A DNA stretch of 64,000 nucleotides from Bacteroidia bacterium (lineage in GTDB: Bacteria; Bacteroidota; Bacteroidia; Flavobacteriales_D; Cryomorphaceae): contig JAUICL010000002.1 in NCBI GenBank assembly GCA_030427905.1, positions 496,001-560,000 on the forward strand, read 5' to 3'. Below the pieces are notes generated by a model. That model was not told the origin of the DNA, did no database searches, and worked only from the letters and a program-made list of their open reading frames with translations. Positions 45,849-53,585 of the stretch are shown piece by piece (the first letter of the stretch is position 1; every line of letters starts with the position of its first letter). The position numbers and the translations under genes are program-made.

Positions 45849-46648
45849 TTTGGAGATTGGTACAATTAGAATTTTTGAAGCTTCGTGGACTTCGATCTCT
45901 ATGGGTACTACTTGGTCTCTATGTTGTGGCTGTGGTTTTGATTTCGCTCAGCGGTGGTGTGATTCTTCGTTCTCTCTCAGATATGGGGGTAAGCTACAAC
46001 GGGCTCGATTTAACAATTCTGCCGATATATGACTTTGACGATATCTGGCAAAACCTGACTTGGCTTGGTTATTTTTTCAAGATATTTCCGGCATTCCTTC
46101 TGGTGATTTCTATTTCCAATGAATTCAGTTATAGGACCCATCGACAAAACATAATTGATGGACTTTCTAGAACTGAGTTCTTTCTCTCCAAAACCAGTTT
46201 CGCGCTTTTTTTAGCCCTTTTGTCCGGTGGGTTAATCTTGATTCTTGGCTTAGTATTGGGTGGGCTTTATTCTGATGTAAGTGGAGTAGATGTGATCTTC
46301 TCGCACTTTATGTTCGTGCCAGGGCATATTCTTCAGGTATTCCTTTACTTTCTTTGGGCTATTTTCTTGGCATTGCTGATTCGAAAATCGGGAATCACCA
46401 TCGTGGTTATTCTACTCTACACCATATTTGAATTTATTGGTTATCTCATATTGAATGAGTTTTACCCATTAATTGCCGACTGGCTTCCCTTTCAATCCAT
46501 CTATGCGATTATTCAGTTTCCGTATTTCCGCTATGTCTTCTTAGAAACTCAGACTTACATGGCCTTTACCGATGTGTACAAAGCCTTGGTGTGGGGAGGG
46601 ATTGCGCTATATGGAATTTACTATCAATTGATCAAAAGAGACTTTTAG
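45845..46648 (+). CDS. ABC transporter permease (ABC-2 type)
   Basis: The 267-residue protein has six hydrophobic segments in the ABC-2 arrangement, beginning with a cytosolic N-terminus MIWRLVQLEFLKLRGLRSLW. It forms the channel partner of the ATPase encoded 4 bp upstream. The ABC-2 fold suggests export or handling of a lipid, peptide or antibiotic-like compound, but nothing in the sequence names the substrate. Its stop codon overlaps by 4 bp the convergent DUF2452 gene (TTAG). Confidence 0.9.
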   Translation: MIWRLVQLEFLKLRGLRSLWVLLGLYVVAVVLISLSGGVILRSLSDMGVSYNGLDLTILPIYDFDDIWQNLTWLGYFFKIFPAFLLVISISNEFSYRTHRQNIIDGLSRTEFFLSKTSFALFLALLSGGLILILGLVLGGLYSDVSGVDVIFSHFMFVPGHILQVFLYFLWAIFLALLIRKSGITIVVILLYTIFEFIGYLILNEFYPLIADWLPFQSIYAIIQFPYFRYVFLETQTYMAFTDVYKALVWGGIALYGIYYQLIKRDF

Positions 46649-47088
46649 TCTCTCTTAACTACATCCCACGTACGGTCTGAGAGCAGGATTACGCTTGAAA
46701 CGTAGTGAGTGAAAGGTGTAGATCGACCCCATTCATCAGGGGCTACCATGGACAGAATAAAATTCCCTTCGCCCTTTGCATACAAATGGTACGTATTTCC
46801 GATAATGGGCTCAAAACTCATTTTTGCCGAGTAAACTGCCTTTGAAATTTCACGACGCTGCTCTATTTTCTCAGCCTGTTTTGCCAAAAGTTCGATTTGC
46901 TCTCGAATTTGGTTCAGCTGCATATTGCATTGCTCATCCATAGCCGAAAGAGAATTCTTTTTGACCACACCCATTTTAGTTGGAGCAAAAGCGGGACTAC
47001 CAATTGCGTGAGGGTAGGGCAGTAGTCCAGGTGTCTCCGTGGTCTTGTCCTTATCTATAGGGTTTACAAATTCCTTTTTCTCTGGCAT
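46645..47088 (-). CDS. DUF2452 family protein
   Basis: The 147-residue cytosolic protein matches the DUF2452 family: the N-terminal FVNPIDKDKTTETPGLLPYP, the coiled helix with QIREQIELLAKQAEKIE, then a beta-rich end (SFEPIIGNTYHLYAKGEG, LSMVAPDEWG). Its function is unknown. The start MPEKKEF at 47088 is the only ATG. The 306-bp upstream region contains repeated GTTTAC and TTGCAAC elements that may control this gene or the divergent XRE regulator. Confidence 0.82.
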   Translation of the reverse strand: MPEKKEFVNPIDKDKTTETPGLLPYPHAIGSPAFAPTKMGVVKKNSLSAMDEQCNMQLNQIREQIELLAKQAEKIEQRREISKAVYSAKMSFEPIIGNTYHLYAKGEGNFILSMVAPDEWGRSTPFTHYVSSVILLSDRTWDVVKRD

Positions 47089-47418
47089 AGATTATAATCT
47101 GAAGTCAAAGGTACATAGATAGAACGCAGGAATTTAGAAAGTGTTTACTAATGAACGGGGTGATACATATGTAAACAACTCGTGTTACAGGTGTAGCCGT
47201 ATTGCAACAGTAAAGTTTACATGTTGCAACGGTGTGCGTAGACCAAATGTTACAAATCGAAACTTTGAGCTAGTAAATTGAATAATGTTCATATCTTACA
47301 TTATAAGAGTCGGTTATGGTTGTTTGTTGAATGATTAGTTTTATTTAACACGTCGTTTTGTTGAGCGTATTCACTAGGGTTTGTCATTGCGAAGATGATA
47401 AAGTGTTACATTTGTTTC
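47089..47418. other. Divergent intergenic region with repeated operator-like motifs
   Basis: About 330 bp without a gene. It holds GTTTAC-type elements at 47143-47148, 47171-47176 (reverse) and 47215-47220, and a direct repeat TTGCAAC at 47202-47208 and 47224-47230. A minus-strand TGTAAC-N17-CGTT (47254 to 47228) loosely resembles an ECF promoter. No RNA gene or terminator is visible. Confidence 0.45.
47143..47230. promoter_or_regulatory. Cluster of GTTTAC and TTGCAAC repeats
   Basis: Two GTTTAC elements face each other as an imperfect 11-bp inverted repeat (GTTTACTAATG against the reverse of CATATGTAAAC). A third GTTTACATG lies between two TTGCAAC copies whose spacing is 22 bp, two helical turns. 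This is typical of a repressor- or activator-binding site next to an XRE gene, but no binding data are available. Confidence 0.4.
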
Positions 47419-47787
47419 GTGGAATTAAGCGAGCGTATACAGACCATAATTAAGGTCAATAATCACACGGCATCATCTTTTGCCGAGGTGATTGGGGTGC
47501 AGCGATCGAGCCTGTCGCACATATTGAATGGACGGAACAAACCTTCCATGGATTTTATCCAAAAAGTGATAGAGCATTTTCCGAGAGTTGATGCTCAGTG
47601 GTTAATTACTGGGAAGCAATCTGGTGGGGTGGCGGCAACGCTTCAAGATCTCGCTCCAGAGTCTAATGATCCGAAACCTGACAATAAAAGTGATTTAGGG
47701 AATGCTTTGAATGGGAATAAAAAGGTGGTAGAACGAATCATTGTATTCTACACAGATCGTACATTTGACACCTATGAGCAATCTTGA
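47419..47787 (+). CDS. XRE-family helix-turn-helix regulator
   Basis: The 122-residue product starts at GTG 47419 (VELSERIQTIIK); the ATG at 47395 adds a Cys-rich octapeptide not expected in this family. A helix-turn-helix of the XRE/Cro type spans about residues 5-60 (ASSFAEVIGVQRSSLSHILNGRNKPSMDF). The rest is polar and probably disordered, ending in a strand-like VVERIIVFYTDRTFD. The following phosphatase gene overlaps by 14 bp. The clustered repeats upstream are candidate binding sites, consistent with autoregulation. Confidence 0.85.
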   Translation: MELSERIQTIIKVNNHTASSFAEVIGVQRSSLSHILNGRNKPSMDFIQKVIEHFPRVDAQWLITGKQSGGVAATLQDLAPESNDPKPDNKSDLGNALNGNKKVVERIIVFYTDRTFDTYEQS

Positions 47788-48262
47788 ACCTAAAAAAGCA
47801 ATTTTACTAGATCGCGATGGAGTGATTAATCACGATCCAGGAGATTATACAACGCATATTTCTGAGTTCACCATATTGCCAGGGGTGATTCCAACTCTTA
47901 AGAAATGGACTGACGATGGTTATGTAATAGTGGTTATTACAAATCAAGGTGGTGTGGCAAAAGGACGCTATACGTTAGATGATTTCTATGAGATCGATGC
48001 GTATATGAGAAAGGAATTTCTCAGTGCAGGAATAGCTTATTTGGATACTTATTTCTGCCCGCATCACGATGCCATTTCACATTGTCTTTGCCGTAAGCCA
48101 GGCTCGGGAATGGTGGAGAAGGCAATAGCGAGACATCGGATCAACCCTGAAACGGCAGTGATGATAGGTGATAAGTGGCGAGATTTGGAAGCTGCCGAAA
48201 AAGCCGGAGTCCGAGGTATTAAAATTGACGTAAACCAGGATTTGCGCACAATCGAAGTGTAG
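47774..48262 (+). CDS. gmhB: HAD phosphatase, GmhB-like (heptose bisphosphate phosphatase)
   Basis: From ATG 47774 the 162-residue protein has HAD motif I with both catalytic Asp (LLDRDGVINHDPGDY), motif II (VITNQ) and motif IV (MIGDKWRDLEAAEKAG). A zinc-binding loop with Cys/His is present (CPHHDAISHCLCRKPGSGM), as in D-glycero-D-manno-heptose 1,7-bisphosphate 7-phosphatase. That enzyme makes a heptose precursor for lipopolysaccharide or glycans; the exact substrate is inferred. Its start lies inside the XRE gene, so the two are co-translated. The stop is 6 bp from the convergent msrB end. Confidence 0.85.
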   Translation: MSNLEPKKAILLDRDGVINHDPGDYTTHISEFTILPGVIPTLKKWTDDGYVIVVITNQGGVAKGRYTLDDFYEIDAYMRKEFLSAGIAYLDTYFCPHHDAISHCLCRKPGSGMVEKAIARHRINPETAVMIGDKWRDLEAAEKAGVRGIKIDVNQDLRTIEV

Positions 48263-48268
48263 GCAGAT

Positions 48269-48769
48269 CTACTCTTCTTTAAACTCCAGGCTTACAGAAT
48301 TGATGCAGTAGCGAAGACCAGTTGGCTCAGGGCCATCTTCAAAAACATGTCCTAAATGACCGCCGCATCTTCCGCAGAGCACTTCAGTTCGATTCCATCC
48401 GTGGCTGAGATCTGCCTCTTCCACAACGTTGGTGTCGCCAATAAAAGCGTAGAAACTTGGCCAGCCTGTACCAGAGTCAAACTTTGTGTCAGCGTCGAAA
48501 AGCGGATTTCCGCATCCTGCACAGAGATAAACCCCGTCTTTTTTGTTTTCATTGTATTCACCGGTCCAGGCGCGTTCAGTGCCTTTTTCTCGCAGCACCT
48601 TGTAAGCCATAGGGCTCAGTATTTCGCGCCATTCAGCATCAGACTTGACGTATTCAAATGTGTGCGCAGGTGATTCTTGCTCTTTGGTGTTCTGGCCCGA
48701 TTCTTGGGAGCAAGCCTGCCATGCGACTGCTAGAAATAATACGATTAGGTAGTGTTTTATATAGTTCAT
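48269..48769 (-). CDS. msrB: Peptide-methionine (R)-S-oxide reductase, lipoprotein form
   Basis: The 166-residue protein reduces methionine-R-sulfoxide in proteins. The zinc site is intact (CAGCGNPLF and [12 protein letters not shown]), as is the catalytic Cys in [13 protein letters not shown]. An N-terminal signal with a lipobox-like VAWQACSQ puts the Cys at residue 20, so the enzyme should be lipid-anchored in the envelope, where it would repair oxidised surface or periplasmic proteins. The start MNYIKHY at 48769 is the first ATG. No msrA is adjacent. Confidence 0.93.
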   Translation of the reverse strand: MNYIKHYLIVLFLAVAWQACSQESGQNTKEQESPAHTFEYVKSDAEWREILSPMAYKVLREKGTERAWTGEYNENKKDGVYLCAGCGNPLFDADTKFDSGTGWPSFYAFIGDTNVVEEADLSHGWNRTEVLCGRCGGHLGHVFEDGPEPTGLRYCINSVSLEFKEE

Positions 48770-48789
48770 ATGTTCTTTTAATTAAAACG

Positions 48790-48837
48790 TTTAAAGTGTT
48801 CTAGTGTTGTGATTTTAGGGAATTTTGACACTTTAAA
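48790..48837. repeat. 10-bp inverted repeat TTTAAAGTGT / ACACTTTAAA
   Basis: Perfect arms at 48790-48799 and 48828-48837 enclose 28 nt. The pair lies in the divergent gap between msrB and the 49036 gene, at about -20 and -60 of msrB. It could be an operator or a leader hairpin. Confidence 0.45.
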
Positions 48838-48939
48838 AGGTCGGCTTGCCGATAAATCGCACCCCAAGTCGGTATTTGGTAAGAGTATGAGTAGGGCAGA
48901 TATTCAGTTGGATATATTGATAACTGTGTGTCCGAGTAA

Positions 48940-48970
48940 TTTGATTAATGGATTATTAGTCTGTAATTTG
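48940..48970 (+). promoter_or_regulatory. Putative promoter of the 49036 gene
   Basis: TTTG at 48940-48943 and TAATTTG at 48964-48970 are 20 bp apart, close to the Bacteroidota -33/-7 pattern, although the -7 element is one base short of consensus. The transcript would start just before the hairpin at 48986-49014. Confidence 0.35.
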
Positions 48971-48985
48971 TCGAAACAAAAGAAG

Positions 48986-49014
48986 GTTTGATCGAGTATA
49001 ATTAAGGATCAAAC
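48986..49014 (+). repeat. 5' leader hairpin GTTTGATC-N13-GATCAAAC
   Basis: A perfect 8-bp inverted repeat with a 13-nt loop lies 22 bp before the ATG at 49036. It could be a regulator-binding site or an mRNA hairpin affecting translation or stability. Confidence 0.45.
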
Positions 49015-49035
49015 AAGCAACTTGAAAGAAGAGAT

Positions 49036-50718
49036 ATGAAAAGAATTGGACTGTTTATAGCTGCTTTTGTAGCTTTTTGTGCGCAAGGTCAAACAGATCT
49101 GTTTTCTCCCAACTCACAATATGCAATGGGGTCTTCCCTTGTCGATTTAGGGCATGCCATCGCCTATAATACCGAAGGTGATATGTATGTCCTTGGCCAA
49201 TACGATGATGAAATGGATATTGATATTTCGGAGGAAGAATACCTTTTGGATCCACTTGGCTTACCAGATTTGTTTCTAGCGAAGTTCAACACCAATGGTG
49301 AAGTGATTTGGGGGGTTACCCTAGGCCGCATTGCTTTGGATGATGGGATGGTAATCGGAGATTTACAAATGGATTCCGATGGAAATATTTACATATCTGG
49401 TGGGTTTTCGAGCTTTGTAGATTTCGATCCGAGTGAAGGAGATGGAACGCTAACGAGCCAAGGTGGAAAGGATGCATTCCTCGTAAAGTACAACGCTGAT
49501 GGTGAGTATCAATGGGGGCAATCTATTGGGACGAGTGGTTCTGAAATTGGAACTGATTTGAGCGTCGATAACGATGGCAATATCTTGTACTCACTTCGTT
49601 TCACACAAGAATTTGATCTTGATGTAAATGGTGAAACGACCACCTTTACACCAGTTGAGCTTCAAGATGCGCTTATACTGAAGGTGAATGCCGACGGTGA
49701 TGCTATCTGGAGCCATCAAATTGGGACTACCGGAATAGACATTGTAACAGCAATGACTGTAGGGCCAAATGGTGAGTTAGCCATAGGCGCTGGGGTTGAT
49801 GGTGTGAGTAGCGGAATTGTTGATTACAATATGTTGATTTCCGTTCTCGATAATACAGGAGATCTGATGTGGGAGCACAACTTCGGAAACCTAGAACAGA
49901 ATGAGATTCGAGTGATTCGCTTTTCTGCTTCGGGAGAGCATATTTATATTGGTGGAAGAGTTGGTGGTGAAACTGATTTAGACCCTTCAGAGAATGAGCA
50001 AATTGTAAGCCCGACTTTTGTCGACCCATTTTATGGAAAATACGCCCTTTCTGACGGTTCATTTGTCTTCGGAAACTATATCCAAAGTGATGGAATTGAA
50101 GATTACTTGATTGATATTGCTGAAGTTGGACCAGCTATGTTGGTGTTTGGATCTTTTGATCAATTTGCTCGATTTGATCCGGAAGATTTTCTATCCCAGT
50201 TGTTGAGCAATGGTGATGGGGATGCTTATGTGGCTTCTTACGATAAAGAAACCGGTGATTGGTTAGATGCTGTGAACCTCGGCGGCGAAGGGAATGAGCA
50301 GGTTATTGATGGATATTTTGATGGAAATGGGACCATCTATGCAACTGGATCTTATACGGTTTCTGTACAGTTTGATCCAAACGCTGAGGCAATGACTTCA
50401 AATGGGTTCTCCGATGTGTTTATCGCTAAATTCAACTACGATTCAACACTCGATGTGAAAGGTGTAGACTATGCAGATGAATTGAGTTTGTATCCCGTGC
50501 CAGCTTCAAGTGTTTTGAATATTGTGCGTTCAAACCGAATTGAAGGAAATATTCAAGTGCGTATGCTTAATGTCGTTGGGCAGGAAGTGAATAGATTTCA
50601 GTGGAGCTCAGGTGTGCAAAGCGTGAAGCGCGACATCTCTTCACTACAGTCTGGAGTGTATATTCTCGAGTTTGCTGCGGGCGACCAAGTGTTTTCAAAG
50701 CGATTTGTAAAGAAATAA
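49036..50718 (+). CDS. SBBP-type beta-propeller T9SS type A cargo
   Basis: The 560-residue protein has a signal peptide (IAAFVAFCAQGQ) and repeated beta-propeller blades (about 30-480), each with an 'F-L-x-K-x-N-x-x-G' phrase such as FLAKFNTNGEVIW, FLVKYNADGEYQW or LILKVNADGDAIW, typical of SBBP-like repeats. The last ~80 residues form a T9SS type A sorting domain (LSLYPVPASSVLNI to FSKRFVKK). It should be exported and surface-attached; its ligand is unknown. The 266-bp leader region carries two inverted repeats. The next gene begins 1 bp after the stop. Confidence 0.9.
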   Translation: MKRIGLFIAAFVAFCAQGQTDLFSPNSQYAMGSSLVDLGHAIAYNTEGDMYVLGQYDDEMDIDISEEEYLLDPLGLPDLFLAKFNTNGEVIWGVTLGRIALDDGMVIGDLQMDSDGNIYISGGFSSFVDFDPSEGDGTLTSQGGKDAFLVKYNADGEYQWGQSIGTSGSEIGTDLSVDNDGNILYSLRFTQEFDLDVNGETTTFTPVELQDALILKVNADGDAIWSHQIGTTGIDIVTAMTVGPNGELAIGAGVDGVSSGIVDYNMLISVLDNTGDLMWEHNFGNLEQNEIRVIRFSASGEHIYIGGRVGGETDLDPSENEQIVSPTFVDPFYGKYALSDGSFVFGNYIQSDGIEDYLIDIAEVGPAMLVFGSFDQFARFDPEDFLSQLLSNGDGDAYVASYDKETGDWLDAVNLGGEGNEQVIDGYFDGNGTIYATGSYTVSVQFDPNAEAMTSNGFSDVFIAKFNYDSTLDVKGVDYADELSLYPVPASSVLNIVRSNRIEGNIQVRMLNVVGQEVNRFQWSSGVQSVKRDISSLQSGVYILEFAAGDQVFSKRFVKK

Positions 50719-50719
50719 A

Positions 50720-51268
50720 TTGACTCCTAATCAAGCCCGAATAATTCTTGGCATCAATTCTACTGAGTCGCACGATGAAGAAGACTTGAAAGATGCCTAC
50801 GATGAACAGATATTTGAAAATGCCCGATTCTTTTTGAATCGGGCTTTTCTGCCTAAACTGGCTAAAGCTCGCATAAAAAAGGTGGAGCAAATAGAACAAG
50901 CCTATGAAACTCTAGGTGGCATTCCGCAAAATTCGATACAGGATGTCTTCCACTACGACTTCGATGGTGAAGCGGATATTAGTGAGCTAGTTTCGTCTAT
51001 GCTGAAGGTTGAATCATTGGTTAAATTAAAGCTCTCCCAAGCCCAATCAGGCCAAGGGATAATTCATGCGCTTACTCAATGGGTTGAGATAATTGAATCA
51101 TACGCAAAGGCCTACTTTAGGCTTTTCCAGCCAAGTTCCGAAAATAATCAGGACGCGGGTGTTTCTGTTTCAAAAGGATTAGACTACGCCGAGTTATTGA
51201 ACGCTCTGAAAAAAGGGGATAGGGATATCGCTGAGCAAGAATTTTGGCGCCTGAAAAAGATCCTTTAG
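50720..51268 (+). CDS. J-domain-like hypothetical protein, no HPD motif
   Basis: The 182-residue product starts at TTG 50720, one base after the previous stop; no other start fits before residue ~90. The first ~70 residues have the helix spacing of a DnaJ domain (ARIILGIN, LKDAYDEQIFENARFF, KKVEQIEQAYETLGG), but the HPD motif that activates DnaK is missing. The rest is helical and polar. It has no signal peptide or membrane helix. An inactive or degenerate J-like fold is one reading; an unrelated helical bundle is the other. It overlaps the convergent smpB stop by 4 bp. Confidence 0.68.
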   Translation: MTPNQARIILGINSTESHDEEDLKDAYDEQIFENARFFLNRAFLPKLAKARIKKVEQIEQAYETLGGIPQNSIQDVFHYDFDGEADISELVSSMLKVESLVKLKLSQAQSGQGIIHALTQWVEIIESYAKAYFRLFQPSSENNQDAGVSVSKGLDYAELLNALKKGDRDIAEQEFWRLKKIL

Positions 51269-51711
51269 TGCTTCATGGCTCTATCCATGGCACGCTTGTC
51301 GTCTTTTTCTTTTAAGTCATGTCTTTTGTCATGCATTTTTTTACCACGAGCCAGGGCGATCTCTACTTTGGCGTAGCCAGTCTCTGAGATAAAAACCGAC
51401 AAAGGGATGATTGTTAGCCCTTTGTTCTTCATTTCCTTTTCCAGTTTGTCAATTTCAGATCTATTCAGCAGGAGCTTGCGCTCTCGGGTAGGTGGCAGGT
51501 TATTGTAGCTGGCGGGTTCGTAAGGAGAGATGTGCATTCCTCTGATCCAGAGTTCACTTTTCTTCAAGAAACAATAGGCTTCATTAATGCTGGCCTTTGA
51601 AGCCCGCACAGATTTTATCTCCGCTCCGGTGAGCATGATGCCAGCGGTTAGCTTGTCAATAAATTCGTATTCAAACGAAGCTTTCTTATTTCGGATATTC
51701 ACTCCAGACAT
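51265..51711 (-). CDS. smpB: SsrA-binding protein SmpB
   Basis: The 148-residue protein is a full SmpB: the beta-barrel core (EYEFIDKLTAGIMLTGAEIKSVR, WIRGMHISPYE), and the basic tail (GKKMHDKRHDLKEKDDKR) that inserts into the ribosomal channel. SmpB binds tmRNA and brings it to stalled ribosomes. No tmRNA gene was seen in the window. It starts 69 bp after the sodA end, with a terminator between, so it should have its own weak promoter or depend on read-through. Confidence 0.95.
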   Translation of the reverse strand: MSGVNIRNKKASFEYEFIDKLTAGIMLTGAEIKSVRASKASINEAYCFLKKSELWIRGMHISPYEPASYNNLPPTRERKLLLNRSEIDKLEKEMKNKGLTIIPLSVFISETGYAKVEIALARGKKMHDKRHDLKEKDDKRAMDRAMKH

Positions 51712-51727
51712 AGGCGCAAATCTAGTT

Positions 51728-51760
51728 CAAAAAAAGAAGGTCACCAATCGGCGACCTTCT
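51728..51760 (-). terminator. Rho-independent terminator of sodA
   Basis: Read on the minus strand, an 8-bp stem (AGAAGGTC / GACCTTCT at 51735-51742 and 51753-51760) with a 10-nt loop is followed by seven Ts. It lies 20 bp after the sodA stop and before smpB. Confidence 0.88.
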
Positions 51761-51780
51761 CATATCTTTAAGCGGGTAGC

Positions 51781-52389
51781 TTATTTTGCGTTAGCGTAGT
51801 TCTCAGCTACTTTGTCCCAGTTTACAACGTTCCAAAAAGCACTGATGTAGTCTGGACGTCTGTTCTGGTACTTCAAGTAGTATGCGTGCTCCCATACGTC
51901 AAGCCCCATGATTGGTGTACCGTGTACATCGCCAAATGGCATCATCGGATTGTCTTGATTTGGTGAACTCGTTACTTCAAGTTTTCCATTTGAGTTTACG
52001 ATAAGCCAAGCCCATCCTGATCCAAACCGTGTAGCAGCAGCATTGTTGAATGACTCTTTAAGTGCATCCAAACCGCCAAGGTCGCTGTTGATAGCATCGG
52101 CAAGCGCACCTGAAGGGGCTCCGCCACCATTAGGACTCAAGACTTCCCAAAACAATTTGTGGTTGTAAAATCCACCACCGTTGTTTCTTACTCCTGCTCC
52201 GAGTTTATCTGCGTTCTTAAGGATATCTTCGATCGACATATTAGCCGCGTCTGTTCCTTCTATGGCAGCATTCAATTTAGATGTGTAGCCAGCGTGGTGC
52301 TTGCTATGGTGTATTTCCATGGTTTGAGCGTCAAAGTGTGGCTCAAGTGCATCGTATGCGTATGGTAAGTCTGGTAATTGAAATGACAT
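51781..52389 (-). CDS. sodA: Superoxide dismutase, Fe/Mn family, probably Mn type
   Basis: The 202-residue enzyme converts superoxide to hydrogen peroxide and oxygen. Metal-ligand regions are present: [20 protein letters not shown] and [11 protein letters not shown]. The C-terminal [10 protein letters not shown] places a Gln where Mn enzymes carry it, so Mn or cambialistic metal use is favoured. The product has no signal peptide and should be cytosolic. A TAnnTTTG promoter box lies 26 bp upstream on the minus strand and a strong terminator follows, so the gene is monocistronic. Confidence 0.93.
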   Translation of the reverse strand: MSFQLPDLPYAYDALEPHFDAQTMEIHHSKHHAGYTSKLNAAIEGTDAANMSIEDILKNADKLGAGVRNNGGGFYNHKLFWEVLSPNGGGAPSGALADAINSDLGGLDALKESFNNAAATRFGSGWAWLIVNSNGKLEVTSSPNQDNPMMPFGDVHGTPIMGLDVWEHAYYLKYQNRRPDYISAFWNVVNWDKVAENYANAK

Positions 52390-52414
52390 AATAATTCGAT
52401 TTTTGTTCTGTTGT

Positions 52415-52422
52415 CAAATCTA
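52415..52422 (-). promoter_or_regulatory. Putative -7 promoter box of sodA
   Basis: On the minus strand TAGATTTG fits TAnnTTTG, giving a predicted transcript start about 20 nt before the sodA ATG. No clear -33 element is seen. Confidence 0.38.
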
Positions 52423-52528
52423 ATTAACCTGATTCGATTCGACGTTACTTTTGAATAAACAATCCCTATGATTCCATAAATTCTACAAAACCGCTCGACG
52501 TTTCATAACCCCATGTTGGCGAAAGACC

Positions 52529-52536
52529 TATTTTTG
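52529..52536 (+). promoter_or_regulatory. Putative -7 promoter box of pyrD
   Basis: TATTTTTG fits TAnnTTTG and lies 14 bp before the pyrD ATG, so the transcript would have a leader of only about 8 nt. A TTTC at 52501-52504 is a possible weak -33. Confidence 0.4.
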
Positions 52537-52550
52537 CAGAAAATTTCTCC

Positions 52551-53585
52551 ATGTATAAGTCGCTTATCCGCCCACTACTTTTCAAAATGAAGGCAGAACA
52601 GGCCCACAAGTTCACCTTTGGGCTCATCAAATTTCTCTTTCTGTTGCCCTTTGTACGTACTATTTTCTACAGTTTGTACAGTGTGAGAAGTCAAAAATTG
52701 GAGCGGGAAGTATTTGGATTAAAATTTAAAAACCCCGTGGGGTTGGCAGCCGGTTTCGATAAGGATGCCAAGCTTTTTAATGAGCTTTCGTTTCTAGGAT
52801 TCGGTTTTTTGGAATTGGGAACAGTCACCCCGAAACCACAACCGGGAAATCTTAAGCCGCGACTCTTCAGAGTGCTGGATGATGAAGGGATAATAAACCG
52901 CATGGGCTTTAACAATGGGGGAGTGGAGCAGATGGTGAAACGACTCAAGCGAAACTACAGCACGGTGATCATCGGAGGAAACATTGGAAAAAATAAGGTG
53001 ACGCCAAACGAGAATGCCGTTGATGATTACTTGATCTGCTTTGATGCGCTCTACGATTATGTTCACTATTTCGCTATCAACGTTTCATCGCCCAACACGC
53101 CTAATTTGAGAGAGCTTCAAGAAAAGGAACCACTCAAGGCGCTTATAATGAGCTTGGTTGAGCGAAATAGAACGAAGCCGAAAGAGAAGCCAATCTTGCT
53201 TAAGATCGCACCCGATCTTACGGATTCTCAACTCGATGATATCATCGAAATAGTAGCTGAAACGGGCATTTCAGGTGTTATCGCTACCAATACCACGATA
53301 GATCGATCCATGCTAAAAACAGATGCAGCTACCGTTGAAGCAATTGGTGCAGGTGGATTGAGCGGAAAACCGGTGAGAAAGCGATCGACTGAAGTGATTA
53401 AATATCTTCACGAAAAGTCGAATGGAGCTTTCCCAATTGTTGGTGTTGGTGGGATTCACTCGGCCGATGATGCCATCGAAAAGCTCGATGCTGGAGCTTC
53501 ACTCGTTCAGGTCTATTCTGGCTACATTTACGAAGGACCAGGTTTGGTCAAAGAAATAAATCAGAAAATACTAGCTCGTGGTTAA
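52551..53585 (+). CDS. pyrD: Dihydroorotate dehydrogenase (quinone), class 2
   Basis: The 344-residue membrane-associated flavoprotein oxidises dihydroorotate to orotate in pyrimidine synthesis and passes electrons to quinone. It has the class 2 N-terminal amphipathic helix (to about residue 45), the FMN-binding [16 protein letters not shown], the catalytic Ser region [17 protein letters not shown], the NTTIDR segment, and the C-terminal phosphate-binding [12 protein letters not shown]. Full length. The next gene, HMG-CoA lyase, starts inside its last codons (8-bp overlap). Confidence 0.95.
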   Translation: MYKSLIRPLLFKMKAEQAHKFTFGLIKFLFLLPFVRTIFYSLYSVRSQKLEREVFGLKFKNPVGLAAGFDKDAKLFNELSFLGFGFLELGTVTPKPQPGNLKPRLFRVLDDEGIINRMGFNNGGVEQMVKRLKRNYSTVIIGGNIGKNKVTPNENAVDDYLICFDALYDYVHYFAINVSSPNTPNLRELQEKEPLKALIMSLVERNRTKPKEKPILLKIAPDLTDSQLDDIIEIVAETGISGVIATNTTIDRSMLKTDAATVEAIGAGGLSGKPVRKRSTEVIKYLHEKSNGAFPIVGVGGIHSADDAIEKLDAGASLVQVYSGYIYEGPGLVKEINQKILARG

